Virus record (IMG/VR): IMGVR_UViG_3300049048_000052
Span: 187,781-251,780 of that record
Origin: a virus
Length of the DNA stretch: 64,000 nucleotides
Direction: 5' to 3' (one strand)
Shown here piece by piece: positions 13,809-22,500 of the stretch (its first letter is position 1; the number at the start of each line of letters is the position of its first letter). The notes under the pieces were generated by a model. It ran no database searches. It saw only the letters and a program-made list of their open reading frames with translations, and was not told the DNA's origin. The translations under genes were made by a program, and so were the position numbers.

Positions 13809-14927
13809 ATGCATAAGATAAATGAAAGTAAGGTATTAAAGAGTAAACCCAAGACTTACTCTGTCTCTAGGCTAAAGACCTTTGAGAGATGTAGTTATGA
13901 GTACTACCATAAATATGTATTGGAAACTCCTATGGAGAGGAAACATACACTTAGTACTCTACTCGGGGGCCTTATACATGAATCCCTAGAGTTCCTCCAT
14001 ACTACTGATAGGGAGGATATTATTAAGCTTATAGATGCTTTCCATGTCATAGTACTTGATTACCTCATAAAGAATAAGGTAATGGGGAATGTAAGTAGGG
14101 AGGAGGCTGAGGGTGTCGTATCTCTATTAGAGTCCTATAGTAAGGATATAGCTCTCCTTTATGAGAGAGCCTCTGAGAACTATAGAGGGGCTGATGCTAT
14201 TAGAGTAAAGGGTGGCGGCATTGCATCCAACCCCACGATGACCACCGGCTGGAAGAATGCTGAGATAGAACTTGATCTACCTAATAGAAGAACCATCATA
14301 GAGAACTTCTTAGCTGATAAAGGGTCCGATGAGTATTCACATTTAGTACCTCAGCTATATGCTGACGCATATACTATGTGTACTGCATATAAGACCCCTA
14401 CTGAAATTAGAGAGATAGTAGCATTAGAAATGCCCATCTCACACTGGTCTAAAGAAGAGATGAAGCTTATCAATCCTGTTAAGATGCCAGCTACCTATGG
14501 GGGTAAGAAGAGCATATACCTTAATGGTTATGTGGATCTTATCGCTAAGGTAGAGGTAGACGGTCACACGGGTATAGCTATCATAGACTATAAGACTGAT
14601 AAGGCGGCCTACACTCAGGATGAGGTCTCCTGCAATCGTCAGCTTATGACATATGTATATGCCTATGAGATACTCACAGAACAGCAGGTTGACTATATCG
14701 GTATTAATAATATTAGAAATAATAAGCTCGTACTATCTAAGATTGATAGGGAGAAGATGGAGGTGGCCCTTGGGTCTCTCTTCTCGGCACACCTATTAAT
14801 TGATAAGGGTCACTTCATTAAGAAGACACCTGATAGTGCTTATTCGCCATGTAAGGACTGCTATGGAAAGGCATGTCCCTTCCTAGAGTTCTGCTGGCCT
14901 CATACTTATGAAATATTAAACAGTTAG
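13809..14927 (+). CDS. PD-(D/E)XK nuclease with possible Fe-S cluster
   Basis: This 372-residue nuclease is of the RecB/AddB/Cas4 type. It opens with Y-S-V-S-R-L-K-T-F-E-R-C-S-Y-E-Y, followed by G-G-L-I-H-E-S-L-E-F (histidine motif). The catalytic core is I-I-D-Y-K-T-D-K-A with a helix R-Q-L-M-T-Y-V-Y-A. Cysteine C28 near the start and C348, C351, C356 and C362 at the end match the arrangement in which Cas4/AddB-like nucleases bind a 4Fe-4S cluster. It probably acts as a 5'-3' or 3'-5' single-strand exonuclease in recombination. A TTG at 13803 could extend it by 2 residues; the ATG right behind ATTGATT is preferred. Confidence 0.82.
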   Translation: MHKINESKVLKSKPKTYSVSRLKTFERCSYEYYHKYVLETPMERKHTLSTLLGGLIHESLEFLHTTDREDIIKLIDAFHVIVLDYLIKNKVMGNVSREEAEGVVSLLESYSKDIALLYERASENYRGADAIRVKGGGIASNPTMTTGWKNAEIELDLPNRRTIIENFLADKGSDEYSHLVPQLYADAYTMCTAYKTPTEIREIVALEMPISHWSKEEMKLINPVKMPATYGGKKSIYLNGYVDLIAKVEVDGHTGIAIIDYKTDKAAYTQDEVSCNRQLMTYVYAYEILTEQQVDYIGINNIRNNKLVLSKIDREKMEVALGSLFSAHLLIDKGHFIKKTPDSAYSPCKDCYGKACPFLEFCWPHTYEILNS

Positions 14928-14936
14928 GAGAATGAC

Positions 14937-15107
14937 ATGGGCGAGCTAATAGTTTGGCTGGTTGCAGCTTTAGTAACTATGTGGACCTACAATGACTTAG
15001 CCACACATCTATGGCAAATACCAACAGTTAATTATTGGCAAGCCCTAGAAATGACCCTGCTTTTAGGAATAACAAGGCTGTTAGCGCTTGTGGATAGTCT
15101 AGAGTAG
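14937..15107 (+). CDS. Small membrane protein
   Basis: A 56-residue frame begins at ATG 14937, 6 bases after TAGGAG (14925-14930), and stops with TAG at 15105-15107. The product has a hydrophobic stretch at residues about 4-15 (L-I-V-W-L-V-A-A-L-V), a polar loop with a D-L-A-T-H-L-W segment, and a second hydrophobic stretch at 38-52. It fills what would otherwise be a 216-base gap. Together with the next gene it forms a pair of two-segment membrane proteins. A holin-like or inner-membrane-remodelling role is possible but unsupported. Confidence 0.6.
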   Translation: MGELIVWLVAALVTMWTYNDLATHLWQIPTVNYWQALEMTLLLGITRLLALVDSLE

Positions 15108-15143
15108 TTTTATTGATTGACCTTATAAGTTAGGTTAATAATA

Positions 15144-15371
15144 ATGTTGAAGGATAAATCACTAGTAGAGTTCCTAGTCCTAGCCGCTATATTTATAGCT
15201 TTAAGGGTTGCCCTAATAGCATTTTCAGCTTGGGTAGCCCTTATTCTTTATAATAGCTTTGCCCCAGGACTATGGAGTGTTAGGGAAGCTACTTATAATG
15301 GGATGATACAACTCTTAGTTTTCTATGGAGTACTCTACGGTACTTGGGCATCTAGTACTAGTAAAGACTAA
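15144..15371 (+). CDS. Small two- or three-segment membrane protein
   Basis: This 75-residue hydrophobic protein has one long segment from about residue 9 to 37 (broken by an arginine at 21) and a second at 52-66. It is rich in A, L, I and W. The ribosome site is weak (AGG at 15132-15134). ATTGATT and TTGACC occur in the gap upstream (15112-15122). The position near the end of the left arm and the pairing with another small membrane protein make holin a reasonable guess, but no endolysin is adjacent and no motif proves it. Confidence 0.55.
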   Translation: MLKDKSLVEFLVLAAIFIALRVALIAFSAWVALILYNSFAPGLWSVREATYNGMIQLLVFYGVLYGTWASSTSKD

Positions 15372-15431
15372 CTATAAGCCCGCTTGCACTTGCTAATTAC
15401 ATACTTCTGTACTAATCTATATGTGTATACG

Positions 15432-15437
15432 TATAAT
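15432..15437 (+). promoter_or_regulatory. Possible -10 box of the regulator gene
   Basis: TATAAT (15432-15437) is a perfect -10 hexamer in the only gap of about 100 bases near the end of the left arm (15372-15478). No good -35 lies 16-18 bases upstream (GTACTA), and the bases before it are not TGN. A transcript would start near 15444, at the palindrome. It could depend on a phage activator. Confidence 0.35.
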
Positions 15438-15444
15438 ATAGGCT

Positions 15445-15465
15445 ACTTAGGAATAAGTCCTAAGT
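15445..15465 (+). promoter_or_regulatory. Perfect palindrome before regulator gene
   Basis: ACTTAGGA (15445-15452) and TCCTAAGT (15458-15465) are perfect inverted repeats with a 5-base spacer ATAAG. The repeat lies between the TATAAT box and the GGAGG ribosome site (15468-15472). It may be a dimer operator, possibly for autoregulation by the following HTH protein, or an RNA hairpin next to the ribosome site. Confidence 0.5.
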
Positions 15466-15478
15466 ATGGAGGTACAAT

Positions 15479-15832
15479 TTGGCACGTGCGCATAGTGGGC
15501 TTGATAGCCTAACAAAGTATCTAAAGACTAGGTTCCCCTGGAAGGAAGAATGGTATTGTGAAAGGCTAGAGGCAACCTTCACATATGAGGAAGTAAAGGA
15601 AGCCCTTAAGAGACTTAAGAAGACTGACCCTAAGTTGCATAGACTCTTAGAGTACCGTTGGCTAAGTCATAGGAGTAGATCGGCTATCGCTAACTCCCTA
15701 TATATGGACAGTTCTACATTGAAGAGGTCCTGGGATAAGGCTATGAACACCATAGTTAATTGGTTGAATCATGGTATCCGTGAGGACCTAGTAGAAGAAC
15801 TAGATGCTATAGATCTATTGCAATATGACTAA
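15479..15832 (+). CDS. HTH protein, sigma region 4/ArpU-like candidate late regulator
   Basis: This 117-residue basic protein starts at TTG 15479, 6 bases after GGAGG (15468-15472). The second half has the rhythm of a sigma-70 region 4 or ArpU-type helix-turn-helix: L-H-R-L-L-E-Y-R-W-L-S then R-S-R-S-A-I-A-N-S-L-Y-M-D-S-S-T-L-K-R-S-W-D-K. Proteins of this type activate late genes in many phages, and its position at the end of the early arm fits. The inverted repeat just upstream could be its own target. An alternative is a terminase small subunit, since those also carry an HTH. Confidence 0.55.
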   Translation: MARAHSGLDSLTKYLKTRFPWKEEWYCERLEATFTYEEVKEALKRLKKTDPKLHRLLEYRWLSHRSRSAIANSLYMDSSTLKRSWDKAMNTIVNWLNHGIREDLVEELDAIDLLQYD

Positions 15833-16526
15833 TACAGAAACTCTTATTAATAGTCTATTGTCCTTTAGGGATAGGTTCTCAGAACAACTGCTTAAGTCTA
15901 AGTTAGCAGGTGTTGATGTATGGTCCGGACTCATGGAGGAGTTGGATGGTCTTATAGATGTATTTGATAAGCCTATAGAAATTGATCCTGCATATCTTAA
16001 GAAGTCCTCCATTATCGATAGGTTAGGCCTGGGCTTCCAGGTTATAAAGCTATATGAAGAGGACTATAAGGAGATACAGATAGGTGAGATTCTTACTAAT
16101 CAGACAGGCTTAACTATCACTACTGCTGAGGTTAAGAAGTGGCTTGAGATTAATAAGAATGATCTAACTATTAGTAAACCTGTGGCCCTTAAAGGTTCAG
16201 TCTTTGATACTCAGGCTAGGATGCAAGAGATCTTTGAGGATTTATATATCCGTATAGATACTATTAGAGCTAAGAGTGAGGATGCCTATAAGGGTAATAA
16301 AGTAAGTAAGGATGAGGTTGAACTAGAGTATTTAAAAGAAGTAAGACAATTAGTTAAGGACGCCGCTAATATAGTATCAGCAGTGTCCACCATGAATAGG
16401 GTTAATGACTTCCAAAAGTTAGTCATAGAAGTAATAGGTCAAGTAAGTCCGGCCGCCCAACAACAACTATTAAGAAAGCTGAATGAGCATAGAGTAATTA
16501 TGGGGAGTTTAATACCTCCTAGTTAG
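15825..16526 (+). CDS. Alpha-helical protein, terminase small subunit candidate
   Basis: This 233-residue helical protein overlaps the preceding gene by 8 bases. A central segment (I-Q-I-G-E-I-L-T-N-Q-T-G-L-T-I-T-T-A-E-V-K-K-W-L, about 85-108) reads like a helix-turn-helix. Long charged helices follow (residues 120-200), with K-E-V-R-Q-L-V-K-D-A-A-N-I. An HTH followed by coiled coil is the layout of terminase small subunits, and no other TerS candidate is in the window, but TerL is about 10 kb away on the other strand. Its stop overlaps the stop of the convergent giant gene by 4 bases. Confidence 0.5.
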   Translation: MTNTETLINSLLSFRDRFSEQLLKSKLAGVDVWSGLMEELDGLIDVFDKPIEIDPAYLKKSSIIDRLGLGFQVIKLYEEDYKEIQIGEILTNQTGLTITTAEVKKWLEINKNDLTISKPVALKGSVFDTQARMQEIFEDLYIRIDTIRAKSEDAYKGNKVSKDEVELEYLKEVRQLVKDAANIVSAVSTMNRVNDFQKLVIEVIGQVSPAAQQQLLRKLNEHRVIMGSLIPPS

Positions 16527-19500
16527 TTCATCATTAGATGGGCCGTAGAAGGATCAAAAGCCTTATTAATTAAGTATTGTTTAGCTGTTGACTCTAAATC
16601 ATTGTCAACAGCTTTTTGTTTGCCTACACTCACGTCCTCTTCCTTCTTATTGACTTTTAGACCCTGTTTAATGATGGGTTTATTACCAGTTTGTACCTGA
16701 GCATTAAAGTTAGTGCTATCTTCAGATCTAGATGTAACTGATTGTTTGGGTATACTTATACTAAACTCTTGATTCCTTCTAGCGGTTGTGGATGTTATTA
16801 AGGCATTAACCTCAGCTAAATTACTAATGATACCGGCATCCTCAAGTTGCCTCATAGACTTAACATCCTTAACTAATATCTTGATATTAATATCGGATGT
16901 ATTCTTAAGAACCTGAACAGCCTGGGCTGCTAGGGTCTCCTCGAATCTCCTCTCAGAGGCCTGTATATCCTTATAGTTATTAGCAGACTTAGCCATAGTA
17001 CGCCACATATAACGACCTACTATGGATTGGTTATAGTACTGAGCCCTTATCTCAAATTCCCTGGATATAGTACTATCAGCCATAAAGTTCATAGGTCTGA
17101 TGTTACCAAGGTTACGTGACCATAGATCCTTATATGGGCTGTCACTAACTGCTTGACCGTATAAACTTGGACTAGTAAATAAAGCAGCAGTTTGTTTCCC
17201 AGTAGGATCTGCAGCTCCTTGCAACAATGTCTTATACTCTGCATCTATAACCTGCTGTGCTGTCCCTATCATAAAGGGTGAACCTGGATGGGAGAAGCCA
17301 TATCTAGGTTGCTCGGTTATGCTATTAGGGGAGGAGGCTATCATTGCACCAATAGGCACACTACCTATCTTCCATGCGCTAACTACTCTACTAATGGTAG
17401 TGGCAACATTAGCTATTGCATCTGGGAACATTAGGCCCAAGACTCCACCTACTCCAGCAGCAGCAAGACCTATAATACCCACCGCAGCCCAACCACCTAC
17501 AGCACCAAAAGCTAATAGTCCAACTCCAAATGCAGCCCCCGCTAGTCCGGTACCTACCGCCATAGTGGCCCCTGCCTTACCCCTATCTCCTGCTATCATA
17601 TGACTGACTGAGGGTAAGGCCTCACCAAAGAGGTAACCTACTCCATCGCTTACAGCATAGTAGCTATCACCTATAAACTTAGTGAAGCTCTTATAACCTG
17701 ACGTGTTGCTAGCCTTATCCATAGCAGGCGCTACAAACTTCTTCCATAGTGCTATACCCCCCGCTGTAATAGCTGCTGCGCCTAGTAATCCGAGTATTAC
17801 TAATCCCACAGGAGGAATTGTTACACCCGTGGCAGCTGCTGTAGCACCGGTACCCGCTGCAGCACCACCTATAGTCAAACCCCCCGCCGCAAGTATGCCT
17901 GCCCACCAGGTACTTATTGCGGTCATAGCCTTACCTATTCCTAATGTAGCTAGGTAGCCCAGACCTATAGATGCAGTTACATTAGTAACCGTACTACCTG
18001 CTTCGTTTCTTATCAAAGCTAATTGGGATCTACTAATGTTAGGGTTATCTTGGGCGGCAGCTAAACGGCTAAAGCTTGAGAATATATCAAAGGCTTGGAA
18101 CGTATCGGTTATCAAACCTATTACGTTGACCAGTTCAAATAGGCCACCACCCCAACCAGCCTTAGCCTTTATAGACTTACTAAGTGTTCCTCCCCTAACT
18201 ATCTCAGCAGGATCAGATACTTTTACTGTTGTTGAGGTAGATATGGTACCTTTATTAGCCTTAGGTCTAACTGTAGATGACATAACGTTACCTGCAAATT
18301 TGATAACGTTCTCTATCTCCCCTTGTAGTGCTTGAGAATAATCAATGGAAACTACTCTACCCAGACCTCCTATATTATTTATTAGGTTACCAAAGGCAGG
18401 GGACTTAGTTACTTCCTGTAAGACCTTCTCCGTAAGTACTTTTATACTTGTGGTCTGGTCAGCATTCATAGAGTGGATGAGTTGTTGCTCTATCCTGTCA
18501 GACCAACCAAAGAAGCCCCCTCCTCTTACTTCCCTTTGGAGTACATCCTCTACAGTCTTTTCTAGAGACTTCTTAAGTTCCTCCTTAGCACCAACTAACT
18601 GAGGCATAGCCTTCTCTAGATCCTGTGGGGTATCTAATCTAAGATTAGGATCACTAAGATCTAGGTCAGGATTAAGTAGGGCTACTAATCTTACTTTCTT
18701 ACCATTTATATCTACTTGGATATCTGTAATAGCCTCAAAGTAATTATCTACTAACTTGTTAAGTTGTTCTCTATACTCTACTCTAAGCTTATCTATATAT
18801 TCAGATCTAGAGTCTCCTATAGAGGGTGCCTGCTCAGCTAACTTCTGATTAACCGTAGTCCTCATATTATCCAGGAAGCTCTTATCCGCATCAGCACCAT
18901 ACATCTTACCCATATAAGAGTTCTGTATGGCTACCTCCATCTGAGCCATAGCATCATTGATAGCCTTAATATTAGATAGATCCCTTGTTGACCGACCAGT
19001 CAGTAAGGTGTTATTCATCTGGAAGTATCTGGAACCCTTATGCACAATTAGCTTTGGTCTACCACCTTCCTCCATAACAGATCCATATAAACCTCTCTGT
19101 TGTCTAACTGTAAAGGAGTAGGGTGAGTCTGGGGCTCCTCTTGTGCCTCCCTTGGTATACCAAGGCTCATTCAGTAGTCTGTCAACTTCCTGTTGAAGTT
19201 GATTAAATTGCCTCCTGGCATTCATAGTGGTTAACATAGACATTCCCATAGTACCAACAGCGGCACCTAGGAATACGTAGAGTGGATACTGTAGGGGTCC
19301 TATACTAGAGGCTACCATAGAGAGTCCATAGGCGAATCCTGAAGGTATAAAGGATCCTTGACCGTTATCATCGCTAGGGACAAATGGACTATACATATCA
19401 GCCCATTGGCTAGGATCTGATACATAGGTAGGCAGGCCTCTTAATCTACCTGTCTTAGCATCCTTCTCAAAGAACTTAGCGCTAACAATCTTAATGTCTC

Positions 19501-22500
19501 TAGTAACATTACCAAAACTATCATTAAATATCTTATATAGATTCTCTCTATTACCATTCATCATATCCATAATGATGCCGACGGCGTCCTTATGGTTCAT
19601 AGCCCTTATTAGCATGTCACTTACCAAGGACTGACTAGGCTGGAAACTCATATGGGCCGTCATCTTACTTCTGTAATCTATAGCCCCGGCCACTAAGTCG
19701 TCACCACCTATAAGACCTAATACAGACTCATCTACCTTACTAATCTTCCTTCTCTCCTTGAGAGGCTGAAGATGAGCGGTAACGCTCATAAGATTAACGG
19801 CTGCCTTCCTAAGATCCTTCTCAGCTAACTTGGATAGACCGCTCTCAGAGTTGGCAGCATTAGATACTGCCTTTAGGGCTTTTATAGTATTGATAGCTAG
19901 ATCATTATTACCCGCGAATGATTCCTTGAATAGGAAAGCAGCAGACATAGAATAGACTGCGGTAGATATATCCTGACCGGCGGATTGCATCTGAATATAC
20001 ATACTATTTCTAGTACCATACTCACCAGTCCTGAATGTCACACCAAATAGGTTGTAGAAGTTAAGGAAGGCATTGGGTTCGTCTAGGATAAATAAACTAC
20101 TTATATCCTTCCATATCTTGTTGGCACCTGAGTTTCTATCAGGTCCCTTAACTAGTTTCCTGTACTTAACTGGAGAAGCAGATAGACCGAATGAGCTGCC
20201 AGGTACCATAGGGGTGGGTAAGGGGCCCATACGTTCTATACTTCTATCCTGACCGGTTACTAATCTGAATGTGTCTGCTAATATAGAACCTAGATATTGT
20301 AAGGGTTTAATACCCGTATTGAAGCCAGTCTCTAGACCATCGAATATATTATTTATGGCCTCCCTATTCTGACCGCCACCAGTTAATAGGGCTGCAGTGG
20401 TTGCCGTGCCTAATCCTAACCAAGCTAGACTCCTAATGGCCCTCCTACTTAGTAATGTAGGTCTTACCCTTCTGTTAACAGCGCCAGCCTTTCTAGCTAA
20501 TGAGGATAGACCCTCTCCCACATTAGGATCGTTATGATCACCCCTTATAATCTTTATGAGGGCATCCTTATCTCCATCAGTGGCAAGATTAAATACTTGC
20601 TCTCCACTGTCTACCTTCATGGCATTGGTCTTAGCCATCTGTTGAGATATCCTATGGATATCCGCATCAGCCTTGGCATCAGGACTATTGGCGACCTCAT
20701 GCATTCTAGATGCCATATCTATAATATATGCACTATCCTGAGCCAGTGCTCTTTCATGTAGCTTCAACCACCAATGTCTAAGAGCCTGGACTCCTTTTGG
20801 TCCCGCAGGGGTATTCTTAGTCTTCTCTAGTATATTGGCATATGCATCTAGGGTATCTGCATTTGACATACCCATCTTACCCATGCCATAGGTGATGGAT
20901 GTCATAGTGGCAGCATACATACTCATGACGCTGAGTCTATAAACTATATCCTCCCTACCATCATACTTGTCCATATCCCTAGAATAGCCAAAGTTAGGAT
21001 CTGTAATGGCATAGGCTATACCGGCAAATAGACCAAAGACCTTGGCTCTACCACTATGTCTCAAGTTATATATAGGCTTACCCATTCTGTTCCAGAGAAA
21101 GCTACCAGTAGATGCTACGGTCCTCTGTAAATGAGTGGGCATCCTGTTGTACATACCTCTAGCAGATAGACGGGCTAGTCTAGCTGCACTAGGTATAAGA
21201 TTCTTAGATAGTTCGAATACTTCTGGGCCTAATATGGTCAGGGCTGGTCCTACAGTAAAGGTTCCTAATAGGCCGCCCATAGTTATGTCAGCAGGATCCT
21301 TACGACCTAATAAGGCTGCGCCAGTACTTCCTAGTATGGAACCTACGTACATGCCCACCATACCTTTGAGGGCCAAAGACTTAAATAACTGGGCCTGTGT
21401 TGGGGCTTTAAAGACGGGAAGGCTCTTATTCATAGCATTAGCTATACCTCCGTAAACCCCCAGGTCAGCAACCGCCATACCCCTAACTATACGATAGGCT
21501 GTTGCCGGTATAGCCTCAGCAGCCCTAGTCCCATACCTTATAATCCTATTGGCTGTCTCATAGGATTTAGTAATGGAAGTCATGCTTATCATGCCAGGTT
21601 TGTAGCTACCAGATGGTCCTAGCTTGCTGTCTATAAGATTACTCAACATCTGGCCCACCGCTACAGTTAGGGTAGCAGTGCCTGTCAGTAGACCTACACT
21701 CTGTATGAAATCTATGGTGTTTGACTGTTCATTATATGCAACACCTAAGCCAAACATACCCCCACCCCTATATATCTTTATAGGTAGTTGGGTACTAATG
21801 GACACACCAAATATAGGGGCGGATTGGATACCTACAGAATAATAACTAGTTCCACCTTTGCTATTATCAGGCGCTCCATTAGGTAAAGTAGGACGACCCT
21901 TAATAGTCTCTGCTAAGAAGAACTGTATAAATGGTAGGGGTGACTGTTTAGCTATAACTTGTACAGTTGGGCCCATTCTATCTTGGTCTAATGCAGGTAG
22001 TACCTTTGATAGTTCACCGCCGTAGAATGCCGCCATTAACTCCAGGTTAGAGGGTCTTTGACCACTATCTAGTCTCTCCTTAACTAACCTCTTGAAGTTA
22101 GCTATCTGGCTAATGGCGCTAGCCATAGCAGGATCTACCCTATGCATTCCAGTACCAACATCGGTCAATCTAATACCGATTGCATTGGTTATAAATCCTA
22201 AGGCCCCTCCAGCTAGAGCACCTAGTATTATACCTCTACCACTCTTGGTTAGAGACCCTAGACCTGCAGCCCCTGCTGCACCAAATATAAGAGGATCAAG
22301 ACTACCCCTGCCACCCTCCTGGAAGAGACTACTGCTAGTAGATGTCCAGTTCCTAGAGAGCTGCAATAAACCTGCAGTAGCACTACGAGCCCCTTGGGTG
22401 GCTAACATACCTACACCAAAGACAATAGCAGTATTCCTGTTGATATCACCCATCATACGTATGACAGGTTTCTCATAGGTTATAGCCCCGTTAATAGCTA

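Noticed and set aside
15144-15371. Confident holin call for the small membrane proteins
   Set aside because: Small size and hydrophobic segments are not enough, and the wall hydrolases of this window lie far away in the baseplate cluster.
22092-22478. Long + strand frames inside the giant - strand gene (also 17319-17603, 18036-18335, 21135-21455)
   Set aside because: They are antisense to a continuous reading frame, rich in Pro/Ala/Ile as expected for the complement of Gly/Ala/Asn-rich codons, and lack ribosome sites.
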